NCBI RefSeq assembly: GCF_902706285.1
Contig: NZ_CACSKD010000005.1
Coordinates: 62,001-126,000, forward strand
DNA length: 64,000 bases
Direction of reading: 5' to 3'
Origin: Rhizobium sp. 18055
GTDB lineage: Bacteria > Pseudomonadota > Alphaproteobacteria > Rhizobiales > Rhizobiaceae
Shown here: positions 36,039 through 44,861 of the stretch, one piece after another
Position numbering within the stretch: the first letter of the stretch is position 1
Layout of the letters: every line of letters starts with the position of its first letter
The notes under the pieces: model-generated
Told to the model about the DNA's origin: nothing
The model's database searches: none
The model's input: only the letters and a program-made list of their open reading frames with translations
Translations under genes and position numbers: made by a program

Positions 36039-37163
36039 ATGCGAAATTGTATGCGTCTGTCCTTTGCATTGGCCGCGGTGGCCGTTACCGGTTTTATCAC
36101 ACTCCCCGGCGCAATCGCCCAGCAGGCGGCCAGCGGCGCGCCACCCCCCAGCGTCACTGTCGTCAAAGCCGTCGAAAAAGATCTGCGCCCCTCGGCTTCT
36201 TTCAGCGGACGTGTGGAAGCGATCGACAAGGTCGATCTTCGCGCCCGGGTCGATGGCTTTCTCGAACAGAAACTGTTTGAGGACGGGCAGGACGTCAAAG
36301 CCGGCGATCTGCTGTTCGTGATGGAAAAGGGGCAATATGCGGCGGCCGTCGCCCAAGCACAGGGCAATATCGAGGCATCGCAGGCGGTGCTGTCGCTCGC
36401 CGATATCGAGGTCAAGCGACAGACTGAGCTGGTGGCCAAGAGTGCGACGCCACAATCGCAGCTGGATCTCGCGGTTGCCAAGCAACAGCAGGCCCGCGGC
36501 CAACTCGACCAGCTGAACGCGGCGCTGACGCAGGCACAGCTCGACCTCAGCTACACAGAGATCCGCACGCCGATTGCCGGACGCGTCGGTGCTGCGCAAT
36601 ATTCGATCGGCAATTTCGTCGGCGCCTCCAGCAATCCGCTTGCAACGGTGGTGAGCCAGGATCCGATCTACGTGAGCTTCACCGTATCACAGCGCGAAAT
36701 CCTCGACATCCGCAAGAAACATGCGGGCCAGCAGGCCGGCGCACTGGTCTATGTCGAGCTTGCCGACGGTAGCCGCTATGGGCAGGTGGGCAAGATCGAC
36801 TTCGTCGATGTCACCGTCAACCAGGGCACCGATTCCGTGCTGGTGCGGGCAAGCTTTGCCAATCCGGACCGGCTGCTGATCGATGGCCAGCTTGTCGACG
36901 TCAAGGTCGAGGGCGACAAGGCGCAGCCGGTGCTGGTCATTCCGCAGGCTGCGCTGCAGATCGATCAGGGCGGCCCCTATGTGCTTTTGGTGACGAAAGA
37001 GAACAAGATCGAGGTTCGCTATATCGTGCCGGGGGGGATGGAAGGCTCCGATGTCTCCGTGGCCAAGGGGCTGACGACAGATGATCTGGTGGTGACGGAA
37101 GGGATACAGAAGGTTCGTCCGGGGCAGGTCGTTGCGCCCGTTGAAGCCAAATCGGGGTCATAA
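36039..37163 (+). CDS. RND efflux periplasmic adaptor (membrane fusion protein)
   Basis: A 374-residue HlyD/AcrA-type adaptor joining an inner-membrane RND pump to an outer-membrane channel. The start at 36039 (MRNCMRLSFALAAVAVTG) has AGGGG 6 bases upstream and gives a signal peptide ending near GAIAQQ. The lipoyl half-motif VDLRARVDGFLEQKLFEDGQ and its partner LSYTEIRTPIAGRVGAAQYS frame a helical hairpin. Beta-barrel and membrane-proximal domains follow. No lipobox Cys lies at the signal cleavage point, so it is probably not a lipoprotein. The pump gene follows after 3 bases. Confidence 0.93.
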   Translation: MRNCMRLSFALAAVAVTGFITLPGAIAQQAASGAPPPSVTVVKAVEKDLRPSASFSGRVEAIDKVDLRARVDGFLEQKLFEDGQDVKAGDLLFVMEKGQYAAAVAQAQGNIEASQAVLSLADIEVKRQTELVAKSATPQSQLDLAVAKQQQARGQLDQLNAALTQAQLDLSYTEIRTPIAGRVGAAQYSIGNFVGASSNPLATVVSQDPIYVSFTVSQREILDIRKKHAGQQAGALVYVELADGSRYGQVGKIDFVDVTVNQGTDSVLVRASFANPDRLLIDGQLVDVKVEGDKAQPVLVIPQAALQIDQGGPYVLLVTKENKIEVRYIVPGGMEGSDVSVAKGLTTDDLVVTEGIQKVRPGQVVAPVEAKSGS

Positions 37164-37166
37164 GCC

Positions 37167-40100
37167 ATGCTGTCGGGGATTTTTATCGATCGTCCGCGGC
37201 TCGCGGTCGTCATTTCACTCGTGATCACCATTGCCGGTCTGGTCGCGCTCACGCTCATTCCAATCGCCCAGTTTCCAGATATCGTGCCGCCGCAGGTGTC
37301 GGTGAGCATCAGCTACCCCGGCGCCAGCGCCGATGTGGTGCAGCAATCGATCGCCCAGCCGATCGAGTCGCGCGTTGTCGGCGTCGATAACGCGATCTAC
37401 ATGAAATCGACCAGCGGCAATGACGGCAGCTATACGCTGACGATCAGCTTCGCGGTCGGCACCGATCCCGATATCAACACCGTCAACGTGCAGAACCGCG
37501 TCAACCTTGCCGAGGCACAGCTGCCGCAGGAGGCGCAGGCCCAGGGCATCAGCGTCAAGAAGAAGTCGTCGGCGCTGATGCAGCTGATTGCGCTGACGTC
37601 GTCCAGTGGCGATCACGACCAGCTGTTTTTATCCAACTACGCGACGATCAACATCATCGACGGGCTGAAGCGCATCAAGGGTGTCGGCGACGTGACGCTG
37701 CTGACGCCGTGGGACTACAGCATGCGGATCTGGATCACGCCGGAGCGGCTGACCAGCTATGCGATGACGCCGAACGACATCATCACGGCGCTGCAGGGCC
37801 AGAACATCCAGGCGGCGATCGGCCGCATCGGCTCCCAACCGGCGCTGCCCGACCAGCAATTCCAGCTGACGATCCAGACCAAGGGGCGGCTTGCCACCGT
37901 CGAGGAGTTCGGCAACGTCGTTCTGCGCGCCCAGCCTGATGGTTCGTTCGTGCGCATTCGCGATGTGGCCCGCGTCGAGCTGGCGCCGAAGGGGGCCGAG
38001 CAGATCGGCCGGCAGGACGGGACGCCGGCTGCCGTTCTCGGCATCTACCAGTCGCCCGGCGGCAACGCGATTGCCACCGCCGAAGCGATTACCCAGCTGA
38101 TGGACAAGCTCTCGCCCGCCTTCCCCGAAGGGGTGAGCTACAAAATCACCTACGACACGACGAAATTCGTCGAGGAGAGCATTCACGAAGTCGTCAAGAC
38201 CTTGTTGGAGGCCTTCGTGCTGGTCGTCATCGTCGTCTTCCTGTTCCTCGGCTCGGTGCGCGCCACGCTGATCCCGCTGATTGCCGTGCCGGTGTCGCTG
38301 ATCGGCACCTTCGCGGTGATGATGGCTTTGGGCTTCTCGGCCAACACCGTGTCGCTGCTGGCGCTGGTGCTGGCCATCGGCATCGTCGTTGACGACGCGA
38401 TCGTCGTGGTCGAGGCGGTGGAAGCGCATATGGAGAAGGACCCGAATGCGACGCCGGCTGAGGCCGCGCGCCGCGCCATGAGCGAGATCACCGCGCCGAT
38501 CATCGCGATCACGCTGGTGCTGCTCTCGGTGTTCATCCCGGTCGCCTTCATTCCCGGCATTTCGGGCGAGCTGTTCCGCCAGTTCGCAGTGGCCGTGTCG
38601 GTGTCGATGGTGATCTCGGCGATCAACGCACTCAGCCTGTCGCCAGCGCTTTGCGCGGTGCTGCTGAAGCAGCAGCATGGGCCGAAATGGGGGCCGATCC
38701 GCTATATCCTCAAGGGGATCGACCATGCGCGCGACGGCTATGCCTCGATCGTGCGGCGACTGGTGCGGCTGGCGGTGCTCGGGCTGGTTCTGCTGGTCGG
38801 GCTGATGGCCGCGACCGGCTGGCTGTTCAAGACGACGCCGACCGGCTTCCTTCCATCGGAAGACCAGGGCGCCATCTTCGGCGAAATCATCCTGCCCGAG
38901 GGTGCTTCGGTGAACCGCACCGACGCTGCGGCGAAAAAGGTCGAGGAGATCATCCGCAACACCGAGGGTGTGCAGGGCGTGATGTCCGTCGTCGGCTACA
39001 GCCTGCTCGACGGGCAGGTGAAGTCGAACGCGGCCCTGCTGGTGATGACGCTGAAACCCTTTGCCGACCGGACGACGACGGCGCTGTCCGTCAACGGACT
39101 GATCGGCAAGCTCAGTAACGAATTGCAGTCGATCCGCGATGCCAATGTGATCGTCTACAACCTCCCGCCGATCATCGGGCTTGGCACCGGTAGCGGCTTC
39201 GAATTCCAGCTGCTCAGCCTCGGCGGCGGCAATGCCGCGGAGGTGGCGCAGGCGGCCCGCGGGCTGATCTTCGCGGCCAACCAGAACCCGGCGCTCAGCC
39301 GGGTCTACACCACCTTCAGCGCCAACACGCCGCAGCTCTATCTCGATATCGATCGCGAGAAGGTGCAGACGCTCGGCATCACGGTGTCCGATGTGTTCAG
39401 CGCGCTGCAGGCGGTGCTTGGCAGCTCCTATGTCAACGACTTCAACATGTTCGGCCGCACCTGGCAGGTCACCGTGCAGGGCGAGGCATCGGCGCGGGCG
39501 CGGATCGACGACATCTACAACATCAACGTGCGCAACAGCAGCGGCCAGATGGTGCCGGTGAAAGCCTTCGCGCAGGCGCGGCTGATCCTCGGGCCGCAGC
39601 AGATCGTGCGCTACAACAACTATTCGAGCGCCACGATCAATGGCGGGCCGGCACCCGGCCACAGTTCCGGCGAGGCGATTGCGGCAATGGAAGGTGTGGC
39701 GGCGAAGACGCTGCCGCCGGGCTATAGCTACGAATGGACCGGAACGGCGCTGCAGGAAATCGAGGCGAGCGGCAAGACGACGATCATTCTCGGCCTTGCC
39801 GTGCTGTTCGCCTACCTGTTTCTCGTCGGGCTCTATGAAAGCTGGAGCATCCCGATCGCGGTGCTGCTGTCGGTGACGGCGGGCATTGCGGGCGCGATGC
39901 TGGCGCTGAAGATCGCCGGGCTCGACAATAATCTCTATGCCCAGATCGGCCTCGTGGTGCTGATCGCGCTGGCCGCCAAGAACGGCATTCTGATCGTCGA
40001 GTTCGCGATGGAGCGGCGAAAGCATGGGCTCGGCATTTCGGAAGCGGCCGTCGAAGGCGCCAAGGAGCGGTTTCGCGCAGTGATGATGACGAGCTTTGCC

Positions 40101-40313
40101 TTCATCGCCGGCCTGATCCCGCTTGTGATCGCCGAGGGGGCGGGCATGCTCAGCCGCCGTGGCGTCGGCACCGCGGTGTTCGGCGGGATGCTGGGCGCGG
40201 CGATGGTCGGGATTTTCCTGATCCCGGTGCTTTATGTGGTGTTCCAGTGGTCTCGCGAGAAGGTGAAGAGCGTGATCGGCTCAGCGCCGGCGAAACCGCA
40301 TGTGAGCGAATAG
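37167..40313 (+). CDS. RND efflux pump, HAE1 family
   Basis: A 1048-residue inner-membrane proton-driven pump of the AcrB/BepG type, of normal length. The N-terminus is typical ([20 protein letters not shown]). Helix 4 contains the proton-relay pair in [17 protein letters not shown] (two adjacent Asp). The two large periplasmic loops and the second helical half ([20 protein letters not shown]) are intact. It exports hydrophobic or amphiphilic compounds with the adjacent adaptor. No outer-membrane TolC-type gene or regulator is next to it, so an unlinked channel is likely. Confidence 0.95.
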   Translation: MLSGIFIDRPRLAVVISLVITIAGLVALTLIPIAQFPDIVPPQVSVSISYPGASADVVQQSIAQPIESRVVGVDNAIYMKSTSGNDGSYTLTISFAVGTDPDINTVNVQNRVNLAEAQLPQEAQAQGISVKKKSSALMQLIALTSSSGDHDQLFLSNYATINIIDGLKRIKGVGDVTLLTPWDYSMRIWITPERLTSYAMTPNDIITALQGQNIQAAIGRIGSQPALPDQQFQLTIQTKGRLATVEEFGNVVLRAQPDGSFVRIRDVARVELAPKGAEQIGRQDGTPAAVLGIYQSPGGNAIATAEAITQLMDKLSPAFPEGVSYKITYDTTKFVEESIHEVVKTLLEAFVLVVIVVFLFLGSVRATLIPLIAVPVSLIGTFAVMMALGFSANTVSLLALVLAIGIVVDDAIVVVEAVEAHMEKDPNATPAEAARRAMSEITAPIIAITLVLLSVFIPVAFIPGISGELFRQFAVAVSVSMVISAINALSLSPALCAVLLKQQHGPKWGPIRYILKGIDHARDGYASIVRRLVRLAVLGLVLLVGLMAATGWLFKTTPTGFLPSEDQGAIFGEIILPEGASVNRTDAAAKKVEEIIRNTEGVQGVMSVVGYSLLDGQVKSNAALLVMTLKPFADRTTTALSVNGLIGKLSNELQSIRDANVIVYNLPPIIGLGTGSGFEFQLLSLGGGNAAEVAQAARGLIFAANQNPALSRVYTTFSANTPQLYLDIDREKVQTLGITVSDVFSALQAVLGSSYVNDFNMFGRTWQVTVQGEASARARIDDIYNINVRNSSGQMVPVKAFAQARLILGPQQIVRYNNYSSATINGGPAPGHSSGEAIAAMEGVAAKTLPPGYSYEWTGTALQEIEASGKTTIILGLAVLFAYLFLVGLYESWSIPIAVLLSVTAGIAGAMLALKIAGLDNNLYAQIGLVVLIALAAKNGILIVEFAMERRKHGLGISEAAVEGAKERFRAVMMTSFAFIAGLIPLVIAEGAGMLSRRGVGTAVFGGMLGAAMVGIFLIPVLYVVFQWSREKVKSVIGSAPAKPHVSE

Positions 40314-40339
40314 GCAGCGCTGGCACGAAGGTGCCTTTG

Positions 40340-41251
40340 TTACTTCGGTAAGCTGTCGCTTTCGGCGGGGCTTTGCGGCAGCGATTGCAGCAGGGTCTGG
40401 CGGGCCGAGCGCAGGTGCAGGCGGCAGGAGAATTCGATGGCTGCCGGGTCGCGCGATTCCAGCGCCGATATGTAATCGAGATGCTCGTGGATGGCGCGCT
40501 CGTTGCGCTGGCGGGCAAAGGCCTTGTTCCACTGGTAGTGATAGTGGAAGACGATGGCGATGGCGTCGTAGAAATCGGCGATGAAACGGTTCTTCGCGGC
40601 GCCATGGATCAAAAGGTGGAAGCGCTCGTCGAGGGCGGAGAATTCCTTGTAGCGGTGGTCGAGATCCTTCAGCATCGCGTGGTGCTCGGCCTTGATCTCC
40701 GCCAGCGCCCGCCAGGCGTCGTTGTCACCAGGCAACTTGCCGAATTCGGCAGCCGAATGCAGCTCGAACATCTCGCGGACTTCGGCCAGCTCCAACGCGA
40801 ATTCGCGGGTGAAGCCCTTGAGGATCCAGTGGCTGTTCGGCCGCTTTTCGATCAGCCCGAAGCGGGAGAAGCGGATGAGGAATTCGCGCACACTTGTCGT
40901 GCCGGTGCCGATATCGCGGGCGAGTTCCAGCTCGTTGATCTGGGTGCCGGGGGCGGCATCATCGGACAGGATGCGCTGCATGAAGCTGCGCTCGATAATG
41001 TTGTGCAGAGAATCCGTCTCTTCCGAGGGAAACAGATCGGCTTCGACGGGTGCGCGCAGAACCACCTTCTGGCGCTTGTTCCAGCTGATGATGCCCTCGT
41101 CGTTGAGACGGGTGAGGATGGCGCGCGCGGTGCTGCGGCTGATGCCGAGCTGTGCTGCAATATCGGGCTCCGACGGCAAGGCTTCTTCCGGGCGCAACGC
41201 CACGACATAGCGGTTGTACGCTTCCTTGAAGACCGTATTCTGCCTAGCCAT
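40340..41251 (-). CDS. GntR-family regulator with two winged-helix domains
   Basis: A 303-residue regulator. It carries two consecutive GntR-like DNA-binding segments: residues about 15-65 (PSEPDIAAQLGISRSTARAI, then TRLNDEGII) and about 95-145 (QINELELARDIGTGTTSVRE, then LIRFSRFGLI). An FCD-type effector domain follows, with the metal-ligand pattern ALDERFHLLIHGAAKNRF and a late HLDYISALE. The usual GntR/FadR protein has a single such segment. It is divergent from the UxaA-family gene, with a candidate operator in between, and presumably controls the sugar-acid cluster. Confidence 0.85.
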   Translation of the reverse strand: MARQNTVFKEAYNRYVVALRPEEALPSEPDIAAQLGISRSTARAILTRLNDEGIISWNKRQKVVLRAPVEADLFPSEETDSLHNIIERSFMQRILSDDAAPGTQINELELARDIGTGTTSVREFLIRFSRFGLIEKRPNSHWILKGFTREFALELAEVREMFELHSAAEFGKLPGDNDAWRALAEIKAEHHAMLKDLDHRYKEFSALDERFHLLIHGAAKNRFIADFYDAIAIVFHYHYQWNKAFARQRNERAIHEHLDYISALESRDPAAIEFSCRLHLRSARQTLLQSLPQSPAESDSLPK

Positions 41252-41415
41252 TCACATCCCGCCTTCTTGCCCTGCTTCACGCGTCAAGGGCCCGCAACAG
41301 GCGGGACCAGGCACATGGCAGAAGCTTATCTCTCGGCAATCCTTATCTTATTTTGGATCGCGTGCGGCTGTTTGCCTCCCTCGTCCACAGGATCAATAAT
41401 CCCGTTGACTTGAAA

Positions 41416-41437
41416 ATGTTTATTGTAGATAAAAAAC
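41416..41437 (+). promoter_or_regulatory. Candidate GntR operator, copy 1
   Basis: A 22-base element reading ATGTTTATTGT then AGATAAAAAAC, with TTTAT/ATAAA arms forming an imperfect palindrome. It matches copy 2 upstream of the binding-protein gene at 17 of 22 positions. It lies 53 bases before the dehydratase start, within the intergenic region shared with the regulator gene. Confidence 0.55.
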
Positions 41438-41490
41438 AAAAGCAATGCGCATTCGCCGATGCAGCGAGTGTTTCGCTTGGGAGAGAGACG

Positions 41491-42993
41491 TTGAAGAAAG
41501 ACCCCTGGATTATCCTGTCCGCCGGCGACAACGTTGCCGTTGCAACGGCTGCCATCGCTGCCGGCGAGACGGTCGCGGGCATTGTGACCCGCGAGAAGAT
41601 CGACCCCGGCCACAAGGTGGCGCTGACCGATATCGCGCTCGGCCAAGCCGTCGTCAAGTACGGCCAGGCGATCGGGCGCACCACCGCAGACATCAAGGCC
41701 GGCGACCATATTCACAGCCAGAACCTGCATTTCGAGAACGACCGTCTTGCCGCCACGGCCAATTCGGCGCCGGAAGAGGCCAGTGCAGAAGATCGCGCCC
41801 GGACCTTCATGGGCTTCCGCCGCGCCGACGGGCGCTCCGCGACGCGCAACTATATCGGCATCATCGCCAGTGTGAACTGTTCCACCACGGTCTGCCGGGC
41901 GATTGCCGACACGGCAAACCGGACGCTGCTGCCGCTCTACGAAGGCATCGACGGCTTCGTGCCGATCGTCCACGACCAGGGCTGCGGCATGAGTTCGACC
42001 GGCGACGGCATGGCGGTGCTGCACCGGACGCTGGCCGGCTATACCAGGCATGTGAACTTCGGCGGCGTGCTGATGATCGGGCTCGGCTGCGAGGTCAACC
42101 AGCTGACGCTGTACGGCCAGAGCGGCGCCGGTGCCTCGAAGCGCCATTTCAACATCCAGGATGCCGGCGGTTCGCGCCGCGCCGTCGAGCGCGCCATGGG
42201 CATGCTGAAGGAAATCGCCGACGATGTCGGCAGGGAGCGCCGCGTGGCGCTGCCGATCAGCGATATCATCATTGGCATGCAGTGTGGCGGTTCCGACGGT
42301 TTTTCCGGTATCACTGCCAATCCGGCGCTGGGTGTCGCGGCCGACCTTCTGGCGGCAGCGGGCGGCACGGCGATCCTGTCGGAGACCTCGGAGATCTATG
42401 GCGCCGAACACCTGCTGCGCAGCCGCGCGGTCAGCGACGAGGTGGCCCGCAAGCTCGACGAGAAGATCGTCTGGTGGGAGAAATACGTGGCGATGCACGG
42501 CGCCTCGCTCGACAACAACCCTTCGCCCGGCAACAAGCGCGGCGGGTTGACGACCATTCTGGAGAAGTCGCTCGGCGCTGTCGCCAAGGGTGGGCGCTCG
42601 CCGCTGACGGCTGTCTACGGCTATGCCGAGCGGGTAACGGCACCCGGCCTGGTGTTCATGGACACCCCCGGCTACGATCCGGTCTCGGCCACGGGACAGG
42701 TTGCCGGCGGCGCCAACATGATCGCCTTCACCACGGGCCGCGGCAGCTGCTTCGGCTGTCGCCCGGCGCCATCGATCAAGCTGTCGAGCAACTCTGCGCT
42801 CTATGCCTCGATGGAAGAAGACATGGATATCGATTGCGGCACGATCGCCAGCGGCGATGCGACGATCTCCGGCAAGGGCCGGGAGATCTTCAACCTGATC
42901 ATCGATACAGCGTCCGGCAAGAAGACCAAGAGCGAGGAATTCGGCTACGGCGATAACGAGTTCGTGCCGTGGCATCTGGGAGCAACGCTCTAA
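41491..42993 (+). CDS. UxaA-family sugar-acid dehydratase
   Basis: A 500-residue enzyme of the altronate/galactarate dehydratase family, which removes water from sugar acids to give 2-keto-3-deoxy acids using a metal. The N-terminal SAF domain (WIILSAGDNVAVATAAIAAG to AGDHIHSQNL) precedes the catalytic part. That part holds family motifs CGMSSTGDGMAV, GLGCEVNQ, GMQCGGSDGFSGITANPALG and GRGSCFGCRPAPSIKLSSN. I choose the TTG at 41491, preceded by GGGAGAGAGA; the ATG at 41416 lies inside the candidate operator. FucU and a fucose-dehydrogenase-like gene downstream suggest L-fuconate or a related acid as substrate (inference). Confidence 0.85.
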   Translation: MKKDPWIILSAGDNVAVATAAIAAGETVAGIVTREKIDPGHKVALTDIALGQAVVKYGQAIGRTTADIKAGDHIHSQNLHFENDRLAATANSAPEEASAEDRARTFMGFRRADGRSATRNYIGIIASVNCSTTVCRAIADTANRTLLPLYEGIDGFVPIVHDQGCGMSSTGDGMAVLHRTLAGYTRHVNFGGVLMIGLGCEVNQLTLYGQSGAGASKRHFNIQDAGGSRRAVERAMGMLKEIADDVGRERRVALPISDIIIGMQCGGSDGFSGITANPALGVAADLLAAAGGTAILSETSEIYGAEHLLRSRAVSDEVARKLDEKIVWWEKYVAMHGASLDNNPSPGNKRGGLTTILEKSLGAVAKGGRSPLTAVYGYAERVTAPGLVFMDTPGYDPVSATGQVAGGANMIAFTTGRGSCFGCRPAPSIKLSSNSALYASMEEDMDIDCGTIASGDATISGKGREIFNLIIDTASGKKTKSEEFGYGDNEFVPWHLGATL

Positions 42994-43026
42994 GCATAAG
43001 CAGACTGTGTCTTCAGAGGAGGAATG

Positions 43027-44046
43027 ATGAAGACGAGGAGGATCGGCCAGACCGGGCTGGAGGTGACCGAAGTGAGCTTCGGCGCCGCAGCACTCGGCGG
43101 TCTCTATCGCGCCTGCCCGCGGGAACAGGCGATGGAAACACTGGATGCGGCCTGGGATAGCGGCATCCGCTATTTCGACGTCGCACCCTGGTACGGGCTT
43201 GGTCTTGCCGAGCGCCATGTCGGCGATTTCCTGCGCGGCAAGCCGGAAGCGGAATGGGTGCTGTCGAGCAAGGTCGGGCGGCTGCTACGGCCGGTGCCGA
43301 CCGGGACCGTTCCTGACTACAGCTATGTCGATCCGCTGTCGTTCGATGCCGATTACGACTATTCCTACGATGGCATCATGCGCTCGGTCGAGTTCAGCCA
43401 TGCCAGGCTGGGGCTGAACCGGATCGATATCCTCTATGTCCACGACATCGGTGGCTACACGCACGGAACGGCGAAGAACGCGGTCTATCTGAAGCAGTTC
43501 CTCGACAGCGGCATCAAGGCGCTGGAACAGCTGAAATCATCGGGGGCGATCAAGGCCTTCGGGCTTGGCGTCAACGAGGTGCCGGTCTGTCTCGACGTGA
43601 TGCGCAACGCCGATATCGACTGCATCCTGATGGCCGGGCGCTACACGCTGCTCGACCGGTCGGCCGAGGCGGAGCTGCTGCCGCTCTGTCGCCAGAAGGG
43701 GACGTCGCTGGTGGTCGGCGGGGTCTTCAACTCGGGCATCCTGGCGACCGGTGCCGTGCCGGGCGCGAACTTCGACTATATGCCGGCAACCGACGATGTG
43801 CTGTCCAAGGTGCGGGGGATGGAGGCGGTGGCTACGAAGAACGGCGTGCCGCTGGCGGCCCCTGCCCTGCAGTTTCCGCTGCGCGACCCTGTGGTTTCCT
43901 CGGTGCTGATCGGCACCGCCAAGGCCTCCAGCCTGACGCGCAACATGGAGCTGTTCACACCGATTTTGCCGGAGACGATCTACCCGGAATTCGATAGTTT
44001 CACGCTCGTCGCGCCGCCACTCGGCGACGAAGCAGTCCGCGTTTAA
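43027..44046 (+). CDS. Aldo/keto reductase, L-fucose dehydrogenase-like
   Basis: A 339-residue NAD(P)-dependent aldo/keto reductase. The catalytic tetrad is readable: Asp and Tyr in YFDVAPWYGLGLAERHVGDF, Lys in VLSSKVGRL and His in ILYVHDIGG. The long loop with PDYSYVDPLSFDADYDYSYD and the later GGVFNSGILATG resemble the D-threo-aldose 1-dehydrogenase (L-fucose dehydrogenase) group. The ATG at 43027 is set by GAGGAGG; another ATG is 3 bases earlier. It would oxidise L-fucose or an analogous aldose to its lactone, the step before a dehydratase. It starts 33 bases after the dehydratase stop. Confidence 0.85.
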   Translation: MKTRRIGQTGLEVTEVSFGAAALGGLYRACPREQAMETLDAAWDSGIRYFDVAPWYGLGLAERHVGDFLRGKPEAEWVLSSKVGRLLRPVPTGTVPDYSYVDPLSFDADYDYSYDGIMRSVEFSHARLGLNRIDILYVHDIGGYTHGTAKNAVYLKQFLDSGIKALEQLKSSGAIKAFGLGVNEVPVCLDVMRNADIDCILMAGRYTLLDRSAEAELLPLCRQKGTSLVVGGVFNSGILATGAVPGANFDYMPATDDVLSKVRGMEAVATKNGVPLAAPALQFPLRDPVVSSVLIGTAKASSLTRNMELFTPILPETIYPEFDSFTLVAPPLGDEAVRV

Positions 44047-44057
44047 GGAAGAATAGA

Positions 44058-44504
44058 ATGCTCAAAGGAATTCACCCGGTTCTCAGCCCCGACCTGTTGC
44101 GCGCCATCGCCCGCATGGGCCACGGCGACGAGATCGTCATTGCCGACGCCAATTTTCCATCCTTTACCATGGGCCCGGAAATGATCCGCGCCGATGGCGT
44201 CACCGCCACCGCCATGGCCGAGGCGATCCTCACCCATATGCCGCTCGACACCTTCGTGCCCGAATCCGCATGGCGGATGGAGGTGGTCGGCGATCCGACG
44301 GCGGTGCCGGAGGTTTGCAAGGAATTCGATGCTATCGTCTCCAAGCGCGCCGGCGATTTTTCGGTTTCGACGCTGGAGCGGTTTGCGTTTTACGAGCGCT
44401 CGCGCAAGGCCGCCTACATTGTCGCGACCACGGAATTTCGTCTCTACGGCAACCTGATCCTGAAGAAGGGCGTCGTGCTTCCCGAGAACGTGTTCTGGGG
44501 ATGA
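44058..44504 (+). CDS. fucU: RbsD/FucU-family sugar mutarotase
   Basis: A 148-residue mutarotase of the FucU group, converting alpha and beta anomers of a sugar such as L-fucose. The catalytic His lies in MGHGDEIVIADANFPSF, with the family's later TTEFRLYGNLILKKGV segment carrying the Tyr/Asn that contact the sugar. Length and order match FucU rather than the slightly shorter RbsD. It starts 11 bases after the aldo/keto reductase gene, so the three genes form one operon. Confidence 0.9.
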   Translation: MLKGIHPVLSPDLLRAIARMGHGDEIVIADANFPSFTMGPEMIRADGVTATAMAEAILTHMPLDTFVPESAWRMEVVGDPTAVPEVCKEFDAIVSKRAGDFSVSTLERFAFYERSRKAAYIVATTEFRLYGNLILKKGVVLPENVFWG

Positions 44505-44514
44505 TGGATTAAAA

Positions 44515-44562
44515 ATGGAACAAACATTCCGTATTGACAATCACACGGAACCATTGTTTCAT
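44515..44562 (+). promoter_or_regulatory. Promoter-like sequence inside an 18-base inverted repeat
   Basis: ATGGAACAAACATTCCGT (44515-44532) and ACGGAACCATTGTTTCAT (44545-44562) are inverted copies with 14 of 18 matches. The spacer begins a TTGACA (44534-44539), and 17 bases later TTTCAT (44557-44562) gives a possible -10. A repressor bound here would cover the promoter. Confidence 0.45.
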
Positions 44563-44780
44563 TAATCAACTTCAAGCGCCTTTGAGGCCGGATGTCCGGG
44601 AGGGCATCTGGTCACGGAGGACGAGGCGCCGAAGGGTTGAACGGACTGAGGATGCCAGTGGGTTTAGGCGCCCGGCATCTCGATTGATAACCGGTTGCAC
44701 GTGCTGCCAAGAACGAGCCAAAGGGCTTACCGGCGCAGACTTGCAATTGGGGCAGGCCTCGGCTAGCTTCAAAACGGGAA

Positions 44781-44802
44781 ATGTTTTTTATCGATAAAAG
44801 TC
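44781..44802 (+). promoter_or_regulatory. Candidate GntR operator, copy 2
   Basis: A 22-base element reading ATGTTTTTTAT then CGATAAAAGTC, with a central perfect palindrome TTTTATCGATAAAA. It lies about 60 bases before the binding-protein ATG and matches copy 1 at 17 of 22 positions. Confidence 0.55.
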
Positions 44803-44861
44803 TCTCGTACGCGTTCGCGAGGGATTTCCAGGAGGAGAACGCACCTGAGAGGAGAACCCAC

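Larger units (their letters stand above)
44505..44861. other. Intergenic region between fucU and the sugar-binding-protein gene
   Basis: About 360 bases without a credible gene. It holds an inverted repeat around a promoter-like sequence (44515-44562) and copy 2 of the candidate GntR operator (44781-44802). Transcription of the transporter genes probably starts here. Confidence 0.6.

Noticed and set aside
34439-36040. Search for a prophage attR (copy of the tRNA-Thr 3' end)
   Set aside because: No matching segment was found by eye. A short or degenerate copy could be missed.
37629-40025. Nearly 800-codon open frame antisense to the RND pump
   Set aside because: It mirrors the codon structure of the pump gene, is full of His/Arg/Asp low-complexity runs, and has no ribosome site or domain. 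It is a shadow of a GC-rich gene.
41326-43218. 630-codon minus-strand frame antisense to the UxaA-family gene
   Set aside because: No recognisable protein, and the sense gene has strong family motifs.
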